A DNA stretch of 64,000 nucleotides from Alkalibacillus aidingensis (GCF_014595945.1 NZ_JABXWU010000001.1:620001-684000); one strand, 5' to 3'; counted from the first letter of the stretch, positions 36,175-44,395 are shown. Numbers and translations are program-made. The notes: generated from the letters alone by a model not told the origin.

Positions 36175-36496
36175 AGGAATAATCATGTATGACCTACTAC
36201 TATCCCTAAGCTGTTTATTGATCATAACGACTTTTTTAATTCCACTATTGGCCCATGTTCATATAACTGAACAAGATCTTCGTCATAAAAATGAGGCTAT
36301 CACCGTCTTACAAGAGCATATTAAGGACGGACAATTATCACAGAAAACTAAAACAAATAACTTAAGTGATCAAATGCTTCAAGACTATGTCATCACGTCA
36401 CAACCACATGAAAGGTTTACCCTCTTTTGTATTAATTGGAAAAACCGATCTAATAATGAAGAAAGAATGTGTCAATATGTTCCGTCTTACGAATAA
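36155..36496 (+). CDS. comGE: Competence pseudopilin-like ComGE
   Basis: This small pseudopilin-like protein of 113 residues has an N-terminal hydrophobic helix (about 15-33). The leader is atypical: CRKGIIMYDLLLSLSCLL lacks the usual FTL-E motif. It is assigned by its position between comGD and comGF and by topology. ATG 36155 follows AAAGGA by 7 nt and overlaps comGD by 20 nt. Confidence 0.8.
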   Translation: MLLNCRKGIIMYDLLLSLSCLLIITTFLIPLLAHVHITEQDLRHKNEAITVLQEHIKDGQLSQKTKTNNLSDQMLQDYVITSQPHERFTLFCINWKNRSNNEERMCQYVPSYE

Positions 36497-36920
36497 TCCT
36501 AAAGGTTACACCTTAGTGTCATTACTCATTTCCCTATCAATTTTAATCGTGATCACTCCAATGATTTTTCCTGTCTTAAAAATGACTGAAATGAGACAAG
36601 ACGTCAATCATCAGTCGCACTTAGAGTTAAGACAGTTTGACTTTCTGATTGCCTTTGAATTAAATAGGTCTAAAGTAGTTAAGGTCAGCCCAGATAAGTT
36701 ACGTTTTTATAAACATAACGGTGATCAAACTGTCTTAGAAAAATACGATGGCTTAGTTAGACGAAGAGTAAATGGGACCGGACATGAGGTTATGATCTTT
36801 GACGTTGATGAATTCAAAATCACCATGATTAATGACCACACATTCACCATCTACTGTAAGCGAAAGGACGGTTCTGAGTTTGAAAAAGTCTATTCACATA
36901 GATCAATTGACATATTTTAA
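36477..36920 (+). CDS. comGF: Competence pseudopilin ComGF
   Basis: This minor pseudopilin has the leader MFRLTNNPKG followed by YTLVSLLISLSILIVI, which fits processing after glycine, and a ComGF-like tail with ELRQFDFLIAFELNRS. It is 147 residues from ATG 36477. An ATG seven codons upstream (36456) is equally possible. It overlaps comGE by 20 nt and has no strong ribosome site, again suggesting coupling. Confidence 0.85.
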   Translation: MFRLTNNPKGYTLVSLLISLSILIVITPMIFPVLKMTEMRQDVNHQSHLELRQFDFLIAFELNRSKVVKVSPDKLRFYKHNGDQTVLEKYDGLVRRRVNGTGHEVMIFDVDEFKITMINDHTFTIYCKRKDGSEFEKVYSHRSIDIF

Positions 36921-37263
36921 TTCTGAAAAAGGTTTTGTGTTCCCATATTTACTGATTATTTTGTTAACGGTGTCTTCCCTTATGTTAATAACTATGCAGC
37001 AGAATTTATATCATCAAGAACAGTATCAATGGTCTTATGAACAACATAAAATTCAAAACCTTATTTCAATCTCAATCCATGAACTCGAACAATTAGAGTT
37101 ACTAACTCCCTCAGCAGAAAAACAACAACTCTCCCTTCACTATGAGACGGGTAGCGTTATGGTGGATTTTTATTCACTGGATTCAAGTCTCCTCCAATTA
37201 GAAATAACCGTTGAAACAGATACAGGTCTAACATTTCAACATTTCACATATTACGATGTATAA
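36880..37263 (+). CDS. comGG: Competence protein ComGG
   Basis: This is the last comG gene product, a pseudopilin-like protein with an N-terminal hydrophobic helix after EKGFVFPYLLIILLTVSS. It has about 127 residues if it starts at TTG 36880, which is 11 nt after AAGGA. The start is not secure, since the frame is open back to 36832. It overlaps comGF by 41 nt. Assignment rests on position and topology. Confidence 0.8.
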   Translation: MKKSIHIDQLTYFNSEKGFVFPYLLIILLTVSSLMLITMQQNLYHQEQYQWSYEQHKIQNLISISIHELEQLELLTPSAEKQQLSLHYETGSVMVDFYSLDSSLLQLEITVETDTGLTFQHFTYYDV

Positions 37264-37298
37264 ACAAAAGAAAATCAATATATAATAATAACTGTAAT

Positions 37299-37370
37299 TG
37301 GGCTATAGCCAAGCGGTAAGGCAACGGGTTTTGGTCTCGTGATTCCCAGGTTCGAATCCTGGTGGCCCAG
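37299..37370 (+). tRNA. tRNA-Gln (TTG)
   Basis: A 72-nt cloverleaf has acceptor arms TGGGCTA and TGGCCCA, a D-arm with AGCGGTAAGGC, the anticodon loop TTTTGGT (anticodon TTG) and the T-loop GGTTCGAATCC. No CCA is encoded. A TATAAT at 37281-37286 with a poor -35 may drive it. It is a lone tRNA after comGG. Confidence 0.97.
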
Positions 37371-37511
37371 TTCTTTTTACGTCTCAAATTAATTAAAAGT
37401 TTTTAAGTACCTCACCGATGGGGTGATCCGTTTTAAGTCACGGTTTTAATATGGTATAATCGAAAATAGATAGTTGATTAGCAACAAATCCCATCGGACA
37501 AAAAATGTTCA

Positions 37512-37540
37512 TTTACATCGTCATGTTCATCGTATATAAT
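37512..37540 (+). promoter_or_regulatory. Sigma-A promoter for yqgY
   Basis: TTTACA (37512-37517), 17 nt, TATAAT (37535-37540), 37 nt before the yqgY start. A second extended -10 (TGGTATAAT, 37455-37460) lies farther upstream. Confidence 0.7.
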
Positions 37541-37576
37541 ATGTCTGACGAGTTCCTGTACAAAGGAGGAAAAGAC

Positions 37577-37819
37577 ATGGATCGTATGTTTCGTGTTATA
37601 TCATTCTGGACGGGTATTTTCACCGTATTATTCTATGCAGGTGATATGATTGGGTTATCCGTATTATTTCTAGCACAAACGATCTTCTTTTTAGGAATCG
37701 GTTACTTAAACCTATCTGAACGTCTTTATATGTATATCTTTGGCGCTTATTTAACTGTTTTTATGGTAGGTTTTACGTATTACGTAACATTCCTTCTAGA
37801 ACCATCATTTGCTCACTAA
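37577..37819 (+). CDS. yqgY: Small membrane protein YqgY (DUF2626)
   Basis: This 80-residue protein has two to three membrane helices (about 6-24, 28-46 and 52-72) and a short tail. It matches the DUF2626/YqgY family in size and in position beside yqgX. Its function is unknown. ATG 37577 (MDRMFRV) lies behind AAAGGAGG. The frame is open upstream to 37505 but lies across the promoter. It shares a 19-nt identical ribosome-site leader with yqgW at 38.8 kb. Confidence 0.85.
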   Translation: MDRMFRVISFWTGIFTVLFYAGDMIGLSVLFLAQTIFFLGIGYLNLSERLYMYIFGAYLTVFMVGFTYYVTFLLEPSFAH

Positions 37820-37902
37820 AACACTCGTTAACGAGATCAGAGCAAAGTCAGAAATGTATTTGTACTTATAGTAACACCGAATTTTATACTTATCTGGCAA
37901 AC

Positions 37903-37943
37903 AAAAAACGGCTCGGTCCTTTAAATAGGATGAGCCGTTTTTA
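37903..37943. terminator. Bidirectional terminator between yqgY and yqgX
   Basis: AAAAACGGCTC (37904-37914) pairs with GAGCCGTTTTT (37932-37942), with an additional inner stem. Both strands leave the stem with T-runs, and the flanking genes converge. Confidence 0.85.
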
Positions 37944-38006
37944 TTAGCTCTAAAATACTTTTGGCTCTATACTAAGTGGAATGGCGTCCATTTCTATAAC
38001 AGTTAT

Positions 38007-38627
38007 TTAACTTAGAAAAGGATTTCTTTGTTTTTCAGCTTTAACCGTTGTTTTTGGACCATGTCCAGGTAAGACAGAAGTTTCTTCAGGTAGAGATAAG
38101 ATCTTCTCATTGATGCTCTTGATCAATGTATCATAGTTTCCAAGTGGTAAATCTGTTCTCCCAATCCCCATTTGAAACAAAGTATCCCCCGCGATCAAAG
38201 TCTGTTCATCCTTAAGCCAAAATGAAAGACTTCCAGGAGAATGACCTGGAGTATGAAGTATCTCTAACTTAAACCCTTCGATCTCCTGAACCCCTTCATC
38301 TATATAATAATCCGCTTCACGGGCCATGATCTTCCCTACTTGGAAGAGTTCTGAACCATTTAGCATTGGGTTGGTTAGCCATTCTTTTTCAGCTTCATGC
38401 ATATATACTGGAACATCATACCTTTCGCGAAGAGGCTCAACAGCTCCAATGTGATCAAAATGTGCATGAGTTAAGACAATAGCCTTAGGTTTAATTTCTT
38501 TCTCATTAAACAATTGTTCTAGTTTTTCTACATCTCCACCTGGATCAAAAATTAAGGCTAGTTGATCTTTTTCGATAACATAACAATTTGTTCCTAATAG
38601 ACCTAAGGAAAATGTATAAATGTTCAC
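38007..38627 (-). CDS. yqgX: Metallo-beta-lactamase fold hydrolase YqgX
   Basis: This is a glyoxalase II-like MBL-fold hydrolase of 206 residues. Metal ligands are visible in THAHFDHIG (about residues 53-61), HTPGHSPGS, AGDTLF and PGHGPKT. The substrate is unknown and a thioester is likely from the family. The GTG start at 38627 lies 9 nt after GGTGG. It is divergent from yqgW and convergent with yqgY. Confidence 0.92.
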   Translation of the reverse strand: MNIYTFSLGLLGTNCYVIEKDQLALIFDPGGDVEKLEQLFNEKEIKPKAIVLTHAHFDHIGAVEPLRERYDVPVYMHEAEKEWLTNPMLNGSELFQVGKIMAREADYYIDEGVQEIEGFKLEILHTPGHSPGSLSFWLKDEQTLIAGDTLFQMGIGRTDLPLGNYDTLIKSINEKILSLPEETSVLPGHGPKTTVKAEKQRNPFLS

Positions 38628-38669
38628 AAAACGTTTCCACCTTTTTCATCTGATTTTTACGGAAATGAC

Positions 38670-38698
38670 TCGACACAAAGTTTATTTTTATATAGAAT
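38670..38698 (+). promoter_or_regulatory. Sigma-A promoter for yqgW
   Basis: TCGACA (38670-38675), 17 nt, TAGAAT (38693-38698), each 5 of 6 to consensus, 84 nt before the yqgW start. Confidence 0.65.
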
Positions 38699-38782
38699 AT
38701 AAGGGAGAAGCCAAACGGATAAATTCTTGGTATTATTGTAATCATAACAAAGAGCGAGCTTTTGATTCAAGGAGGAAAAGAC

Positions 38783-38974
38783 ATGGAAGTAGGAGAATTT
38801 GTTTTTGGAATATTAATGTTAATCGTAACTATTTTAAGTGCATGGGCTGTATTACGTGAACTAAAAAAACGGAACTTCTTTGCTGTAGCATTTGCAGCAG
38901 TATCATTTGGCCTATTTGGATGGTATTCATTTATGACAATAACAAATCAGTTATTCCCAGGTTTGTGGTCCTAA
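38783..38974 (+). CDS. yqgW: Small membrane protein YqgW (DUF2759)
   Basis: This 63-residue protein has two membrane helices (about 5-22 and 33-50) separated by a basic RELKKRN segment. It fits DUF2759/YqgW in length and position next to yqgX. Its function is unknown. ATG 38783 follows AAGGAGG with the same spacer as yqgY. It is transcribed alone between its own promoter and a perfect-stem terminator. Confidence 0.85.
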   Translation: MEVGEFVFGILMLIVTILSAWAVLRELKKRNFFAVAFAAVSFGLFGWYSFMTITNQLFPGLWS

Positions 38975-38979
38975 ATTAT

Positions 38980-39011
38980 AATGGCTAACGAATATTCGTT
39001 AGCCATTTTTT
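38980..39011 (+). terminator. Terminator after yqgW
   Basis: AATGGCTAACGAATATTCGTTAGCCATT (two 14-nt halves) is a perfect palindrome at 38980-39007, followed by TTTTT. Confidence 0.88.
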
Positions 39012-39056
39012 AGATTTAAAGCAGATAATGCTTGTAACTCCGGGTTCCATCTTAAC

Positions 39057-39100
39057 GAAAAACCCTAACGAACTCCATATTTTGGAGTTTGTTAGGGTTT
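39057..39100 (-). terminator. Terminator after ltaS
   Basis: Two 18-nt arms (39083-39100 and 39060-39077, AAACCCTAAC...) pair with one mismatch and are followed by five T on the minus strand. Confidence 0.85.
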
Positions 39101-39103
39101 AAT

Positions 39104-40975
39104 TTATTCTTCAACGATCTCGCCTTCTTCAAAGTCATAAAATCTGAAGAGATCACCGTAGATTATTTCATCTGAGTAGTTCAATTCTTGTTCAGCCTGT
39201 TCACGAATGTCATCACAATAAGAACCTTCTACAACCTCACCTGTTTCATGTTCATAACAGTTACCTGATGCGTATAGATAATCCTCACCAACTACACGAC
39301 CGTCTCGCAGAGCGATGAATGGTTTGCGATTTTGTGAGAACAAATCATTACCAAAGACAATGTCTTTCTCATTCTCGATACCTAACATGTTAAGAATCGT
39401 TGGCTTAAAGTCGATTTGACCTGACAGCCTTGATAAAGTTCCTGTATGATCACGATCAGGAATGTGCACAATAAACGGAACTCTTTGGAGTTGGGCCTCT
39501 TCATAAGGTGTGATATCTTTTCCAAGAAACTCACCCATTGCTTCATTATGATAAGAACTAATACCATAATGGTCTCCTGAAATGATAATAATTGAATCTT
39601 CATACATACCTTCATCTTTTAGCTGATTAATAAATTGCTCTATTGCTTCATCTGTATAACGAGCAGTTTGGAAATATTGATTCAAAGTCACTGAATCCGA
39701 ATCATGTGGTTCTATACTCGCTTCCTCAGGCGGAATCTCGAATGGGAAGTGGTGAGTTAATGTTATAAACTTCGCAAAGTAAGGTTCGTCTATATCTTTC
39801 ATTAAATCAATAGATTGTTCGAAATACTTTTTGTCATTTAACCCCCACCCAATTTCATCTTCAGGTTCAAAATCATAAGATTCTACATCGTAGAACTCAT
39901 CATAACCTAGTGTTTCATACATGACGTTTCTATTCCAAAAACTTCCATTATTGGCGTGGAAAGCATAAGATTTATAGCCCTTTTCCTCTTCAATGATTTT
40001 AGGTAACGAATTATATTCATTCTGAGCGTGTGTGAAAAAGACAGCACTATTAGGTAAGGAATATAATCCATTATCAATAACAAACTCGTGATCAGATGTT
40101 TTACCTACGCCTGTTTGATGATAGAAGTTCTCAAAATAATAACTATCGTCAATAAAATCATTTAAAAACGGGGTTATTTCTTCTCCATTCAATTCCTCAT
40201 CTATAATAAAAGATTGTGCTGATTCAAAGGCAATATAAATAATATTCTTATCCTCAGCAATACCCGTTAAGTCAATAGGCTCCTCGATCTCTCGAACATG
40301 GTCATTAACGTATTCATCAATCTCATCCATGCCAGATCCATCAGCAAATAAACGTTTTGACTGGGTTGATGCGGTTATGACTGCATCGTAAGCATGGAAG
40401 GTGAATAGACCAACATTTTTAACTAGATATTCTCGGTCAAAGCCACGTTGAAATAACATCGGTCTTTCAATTTCAGCTAAGGCCATATTAATCATAATTG
40501 CTGATAATGATACAGCGACGATTCTTTTACGAAACATTCCAGAATACTCTTTTATAGTAAACCAGTCTAATTTTATAAACATAAAAATTAACGCAAGGTC
40601 TAATAATAAAAGTAAATCAGAAATATAAAAGAGTGATACTGCACTACTTCCTAGGTCGCCAGCGTTATTAAATTGAAACAGTGTTGGTAACGTTACAAAA
40701 TCGGTGAAGTTTCTGTAATACATTAAATTAGCGATGATCACAAACGACATAACTATAGCCGTTATGATGATAAAACGCTTCTGCCTCTTTGGACGGAACC
40801 ATACAGCAATAAAGAAAATAAACATGCTAATAGCTAACGCATTAATGAATAGAATAATTTCTTGGAAAGCTGTTTCGATCGATAAATCAAAGTAAAATCG
40901 ATATACAATATATGTTTTAGTCCCGACAAGGATTGCAGCAACAATAAACAATGGTATTTGTTTAATCCGGTTCAT
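39104..40975 (-). CDS. Lipoteichoic acid synthase family protein (YqgS-like)
   Basis: LtaS-family enzymes polymerise glycerol phosphate from phosphatidylglycerol onto a lipid anchor outside the membrane. It has 623 residues. Five membrane helices (about 8-26, 36-57, 68-86, 112-135 and 150-168) are followed by an extracellular sulfatase-fold domain. The expected catalytic and metal residues are present: NIIYIAFESAQSF (Glu), the nucleophile Thr in QTGVGKTSD and SGDHYG (Asp-His). The position next to yqgQ matches yqgS of B. subtilis, one of several LtaS paralogues. The tail is acidic. Primase or polymerase activity is not decided. Confidence 0.92.
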   Translation of the reverse strand: MNRIKQIPLFIVAAILVGTKTYIVYRFYFDLSIETAFQEIILFINALAISMFIFFIAVWFRPKRQKRFIIITAIVMSFVIIANLMYYRNFTDFVTLPTLFQFNNAGDLGSSAVSLFYISDLLLLLDLALIFMFIKLDWFTIKEYSGMFRKRIVAVSLSAIMINMALAEIERPMLFQRGFDREYLVKNVGLFTFHAYDAVITASTQSKRLFADGSGMDEIDEYVNDHVREIEEPIDLTGIAEDKNIIYIAFESAQSFIIDEELNGEEITPFLNDFIDDSYYFENFYHQTGVGKTSDHEFVIDNGLYSLPNSAVFFTHAQNEYNSLPKIIEEEKGYKSYAFHANNGSFWNRNVMYETLGYDEFYDVESYDFEPEDEIGWGLNDKKYFEQSIDLMKDIDEPYFAKFITLTHHFPFEIPPEEASIEPHDSDSVTLNQYFQTARYTDEAIEQFINQLKDEGMYEDSIIIISGDHYGISSYHNEAMGEFLGKDITPYEEAQLQRVPFIVHIPDRDHTGTLSRLSGQIDFKPTILNMLGIENEKDIVFGNDLFSQNRKPFIALRDGRVVGEDYLYASGNCYEHETGEVVEGSYCDDIREQAEQELNYSDEIIYGDLFRFYDFEEGEIVEE

Positions 40976-41103
40976 ACCTACCCCTCACTTCCTAAACCAG
41001 ACATATCAAAAGGTCTTCCATAATAATTAGACGATCTGAACTAAAAAAAGTTTCATAAATATAACTATTTATTACCCCTTTTTAATTATCGTTAATCATC
41101 AAT

Positions 41104-41289
41104 TTAAGTTTTTTTCTCTTTCTGTAATATTAATATAGCATCTCGATACTCTTCAATAGTAATTAATTGGTTTTGATATAGTTCTCTAACCTCTTCCTCC
41201 ATTAATAATGCATCGGATTGACGGTCACCTACATATACTAAAGTACCAAATCGCTTTAGTAGTTGTTGAACTTCATAGAAGCTTTTCAT
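41104..41289 (-). CDS. yqgQ: YqgQ family protein
   Basis: This 61-residue helical protein begins MKSFYEVQQLLKRFGT. It belongs by size and position to the YqgQ (DUF910) family, a small three-helix bundle thought from its structure to bind nucleic acid, but its role is unproven. It follows gluP by 28 nt. In B. subtilis glcK separates yqgQ from yqgS, and it is absent here. Confidence 0.85.
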   Translation of the reverse strand: MKSFYEVQQLLKRFGTLVYVGDRQSDALLMEEEVRELYQNQLITIEEYRDAILILQKEKKT

Positions 41290-41317
41290 CTTTTTCTCCT
41301 TTCAACTAAAAGTAAGA

Positions 41318-42868
41318 TCAAGACTCAATCAATTGTTCATAATATTGATTAAATTGCTCATCATCTGGTCTGATTTCTAAAGCGCGTTTGACATGGTCAA
41401 TTGCTGTATGAATATCTCCTTTTTGTTCATATAAGACCCCTAAATTATAGTATGCTTCTGAAAAATATTCATTAAGTTCTATTGCCTTCTTTAAATCCTC
41501 TTCTGCACGTTCTAATTCATCTAATTCAATAAGCGCCACGGAACGATAGAAATATAAGTACTCATGCTCAATTCCCTGCTCGATCGCATCAGTTAGAACG
41601 TTTTCTACACGAGAATAAGATTCATCATTGATATACTGTTGGGCAATTAAAGCTAAGGTCTGGGGGTCTTCAGAAGATTCAGCATGTTTCACGCCATAAT
41701 TGCCCATAGTCACGATGGATATGACAATGATAACAATTGCGACAACTTGTTTCATTATATCTTTCTTTTTGGGCAAATGTACAATTTGGGCAGCGAAAAA
41801 ACCACCAATCAATCCACCTAGATGGGCTCCGTTGTCTATTTGTGGAATCGTAAAACCAAAGACAATATTGATGGCGACAATGATTAATAAACTGGAACCA
41901 ATGGTTTTGAAAAATAAATCCCGGTAATGTACCCCGAAGAACAGTAAAGCACCAAACAATCCAAATATTGCTCCAGATGCACCAGCAGCTACAGCATCAT
42001 TAGTTGCAAAACTAGCTACCCCTCCAAAGACACCAGCAGTAAAATAGATAAACAAAAACCTTTTCGTCCCATAAATTTTTTCTGCAACATCGCCAAGGAA
42101 AAATAAAGCAAGCATATTCATAAACAAATGTAGTGCTCCTATATGCAGAAACATCGAAGTTATTATACGCCACCATTCACCATTGGCGATTGCGGGATTA
42201 AACTTAGCTCCCCAATCAATGAGATGAAACGTATCTGTACTACTGCCATTCCTTTCTAATAAAGCAAAGATCACTAAGTTAAGAGCAATTAAAACAAAGG
42301 TCACCCTTGTTTTTCCAAAGTGAAATACCTGCTTAAATTCTCGCTCTTTCTTTCTATGCAACCCATATAATTTTTGTTCAAGATATAAGGATTGTTGTTC
42401 TTGTTCTTCATGAGTAGGTAAAGAAGTGATTGTGATCGACGTGTCTAGCTGTACGTAATTTGACAACCTCTGCAGCTCTTCGTCTCGATCTTCCTCACTT
42501 AAATAATACGCTGTGGTATGGATGTTTTTAGCGCCTTTAATTTGCTTGGTTGTTCTAATATCCTTCCATTCATCAACAGGTGCTAAATTAGCTACATACA
42601 CCACATGGTAATGGATTTTACGTCCACGAAGCATTCGTATATTTTTATCAAGGTATTGAACATTTTGCTGAAAATCACGTTTCAGATGATTAGACCAATC
42701 GAATTGTTTATGTTGAAACATGATTACATGACTTGTGTTTGTTTGTTTCTCATACCTCTCTAAAATAAATACATTCCTCTGTTCCGAAATAAAACGTATA
42801 TCTGCTTGACCTTCTTTTATCAGATGATCAATGGATTTTAACATCACATATTTTTCAGTTACAAACAA
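41318..42868 (-). CDS. gluP: Rhomboid intramembrane serine protease GluP (YqgP)
   Basis: GluP/YqgP cleaves membrane proteins within or near their helices. In B. subtilis it acts with FtsH on the Mg transporter MgtE. It has 516 residues. A cytoplasmic N-terminal domain (about 1-175) precedes a rhomboid core of six to seven helices. The catalytic serine is in GASGAIFG and the histidine in GAHLGG. The C terminus has two or three TPR repeats. The TTG start at 42868 is 8 nt after GGGGAG and gives the family start MFVTEKYVML. Confidence 0.95.
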   Translation of the reverse strand: MFVTEKYVMLKSIDHLIKEGQADIRFISEQRNVFILERYEKQTNTSHVIMFQHKQFDWSNHLKRDFQQNVQYLDKNIRMLRGRKIHYHVVYVANLAPVDEWKDIRTTKQIKGAKNIHTTAYYLSEEDRDEELQRLSNYVQLDTSITITSLPTHEEQEQQSLYLEQKLYGLHRKKEREFKQVFHFGKTRVTFVLIALNLVIFALLERNGSSTDTFHLIDWGAKFNPAIANGEWWRIITSMFLHIGALHLFMNMLALFFLGDVAEKIYGTKRFLFIYFTAGVFGGVASFATNDAVAAGASGAIFGLFGALLFFGVHYRDLFFKTIGSSLLIIVAINIVFGFTIPQIDNGAHLGGLIGGFFAAQIVHLPKKKDIMKQVVAIVIIVISIVTMGNYGVKHAESSEDPQTLALIAQQYINDESYSRVENVLTDAIEQGIEHEYLYFYRSVALIELDELERAEEDLKKAIELNEYFSEAYYNLGVLYEQKGDIHTAIDHVKRALEIRPDDEQFNQYYEQLIES

Positions 42869-42908
42869 ACGAACAACTCCCCGCTTGAAGCAATCTTAAT
42901 ACGATAGA

Positions 42909-43436
42909 TTAATTAGCAATGGTAATGGCTATTTGATGATAACTCATCTCTGATGTTAGAACATATGAGCCGATTTGAATGGAACGGCTATAATCGTTCT
43001 CTCCTAAATATTGACTAAATTCACTTGCATCAGAAATCACGTTAGCTTCTTCAAGTTCTAATGCAATATCCCTTGAACTCATTCCATCTGTAATTTCGAG
43101 TGTATAAATAGCTGTCTGTTCTTGGTCGTTATCTTTTTCAGTTTGTGTGTCTAATTCCTCTTCGGATGAATTTTGATTAATTACTTCCTGTTGTTCCTCA
43201 AGCAATGCCTGCTGTTGCTCAATTTCTTCTTTTAATTCATCATATTCGTTTGAGTCTATAACCATGAAGCCTCTTTCAGTTAAATATTCAGTCGCCTTTT
43301 CTTCACTTAGTTCCAATTCATGATTACTAGTTGATTGTTCCTGGCTTAATTCTCTATCTGTTGAATAATATGCACCTGCTAAAATGCTAGTTGAGACAAG
43401 AATACCAATTGAAAAAGACATAACTACTGTTCTCAA
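42909..43436 (-). CDS. MltG-like (YceG) N-terminal domain protein, non-catalytic
   Basis: This 175-residue secreted or membrane-anchored protein has a hydrophobic N-terminal segment (about 6-24), a Glu/Gln-rich coiled coil (about 63-100), and a C-terminal domain (about 108-172). That domain has the pattern ITDGMSSRDIALELEEANVI...IGSYVLTSEMSYHQIA, like the LysM-like subdomain of endolytic transglycosylase MltG. The catalytic part of MltG is missing. The start is taken as TTG 43436, and ATG 43421 is an alternative. It follows the coiled-coil gene at 43.5 kb. Its function is not known. Confidence 0.7.
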   Translation of the reverse strand: MRTVVMSFSIGILVSTSILAGAYYSTDRELSQEQSTSNHELELSEEKATEYLTERGFMVIDSNEYDELKEEIEQQQALLEEQQEVINQNSSEEELDTQTEKDNDQEQTAIYTLEITDGMSSRDIALELEEANVISDASEFSQYLGENDYSRSIQIGSYVLTSEMSYHQIAITIAN

Positions 43437-43456
43437 CTACTTTCATCCCTTTCTGT

Positions 43457-43855
43457 TTATCCAAATAACTGATGGTTAGATTTTTGTTGGATAATAACCT
43501 TGATGTCATTTCGGTCTAATCCCGTTCTATTTTCGATTTCCTCTACACCTAAACCTTGTTCATACAAAGTTTTGATCTCCTTGATAATAGGTGGTTCTTG
43601 ATCACGCCTTGTTTGAAGTTTACTAGATTGACTATTGGTATGGCCTTTGGTTAGATCATTCAAATTCACCGTATCCTTCAACAGTTCCTCTTCTAATACT
43701 TTTACTTTGTTTTTTAAGGTAAAGTGATCTTGAGCCTGATTGATCGACAGTTGCTCTAGTTCTTTTTCAAGTTCATCGAATCGATTATTCATGAAAAAAG
43801 ATATAATAAACAAAATAATACCTACAACTAATAAGGTAATAATGGTATTAAACAT
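43457..43855 (-). CDS. Membrane-anchored coiled-coil protein with HTH-like tail
   Basis: This 132-residue protein has an N-terminal membrane helix (about 3-21), a coiled coil (about 24-60), a charged linker and a C-terminal segment LYEQGLGVEEIENRTGLDRNDIKVII. That segment resembles a resolvase-type helix-turn-helix, as seen in DUF6115/SwrB-like proteins. I do not recognise the family securely. ATG 43855 is 6 nt after AGAGGTG, and a GTG three codons upstream overlaps the site. It is probably co-transcribed with the MltG-like gene downstream. Confidence 0.7.
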   Translation of the reverse strand: MFNTIITLLVVGIILFIISFFMNNRFDELEKELEQLSINQAQDHFTLKNKVKVLEEELLKDTVNLNDLTKGHTNSQSSKLQTRRDQEPPIIKEIKTLYEQGLGVEEIENRTGLDRNDIKVIIQQKSNHQLFG

Positions 43856-44093
43856 AATGTTCACCTCTATTTACTTGTTCAACTAATAGTTTACCACGTT
43901 CATTTTATAATAGAAATTACTTTTATAGGAAATCCATTCTGCTATTAGTTTTTGCAAAATAGTAACTCTACCTTCTTTTTGACCTTTGAATCCTTAAAGC
44001 TTTGACCTTAGATCATTTGCATGATTCGAAATCGCAAATTAAATTTATCTAAATTAAGACATTGTTTAATTAACAGCATGTTCATGTAATACC
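43856..44093. other. Non-coding stretch upstream of rpmG
   Basis: It holds the divergent region between the coiled-coil gene and rpmG. An imperfect inverted repeat (TTTGC..GATT/AATC..GCAAA, about 44017-44039) is the only structure seen. No ORF with a ribosome site is present. Confidence 0.4.
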
Positions 44094-44122
44094 TTGAATA
44101 ATTGTGTCAGTTTTGGTATGAT
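44094..44122 (+). promoter_or_regulatory. Sigma-A promoter for rpmG
   Basis: TTGAAT (44094-44099), 17 nt, TATGAT (44117-44122) with a TGG extension, 42 nt before the rpmG start. Confidence 0.7.
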
Positions 44123-44163
44123 AGTTAGGTCAAAATGTTGAATGTAGAATGGAGGGAATAATC

Positions 44164-44313
44164 ATGCGTGTACAAATCACATTAGCTTGCACTGAAACTG
44201 GTGATCGTAACTACATCACTACTAAAAATAAACGTACAAATCCAGATCGTTTAGAATTGAAAAAATATTCTCCAAGACTTGGAAAGCATACGTTACACCG
44301 TGAAACGAAGTAA
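44164..44313 (+). CDS. rpmG: 50S ribosomal protein L33, zinc-free type
   Basis: L33 binds near the ribosomal E site. It has 49 residues, beginning [24 protein letters not shown] and ending TLHRETK. The zinc-ribbon cysteines are mostly replaced (CTET rather than CTEC, YSPR rather than YCPR), leaving only Cys9, so this is a C-minus form that would not hold zinc. ATG 44164 follows GGAGG. The gene is too short for many ORF filters. A terminator overlaps the stop codon. Confidence 0.96.
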   Translation: MRVQITLACTETGDRNYITTKNKRTNPDRLELKKYSPRLGKHTLHRETK

Positions 44314-44343
44314 AACAGTAGGAGACTCCTGCTGTTTTTTTCT
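44312..44343 (+). terminator. Terminator overlapping rpmG stop
   Basis: AAAACAGTAGGAG (44312-44324) pairs with CTCCTGCTGTTTT (44326-44338), followed by T. The first arm starts inside the TAA stop of rpmG. Confidence 0.8.
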
Positions 44344-44395
44344 TTACCTAAAACTCTTTTATGATCCTCTAGAATACCTGCTAGGAGATGAATTT

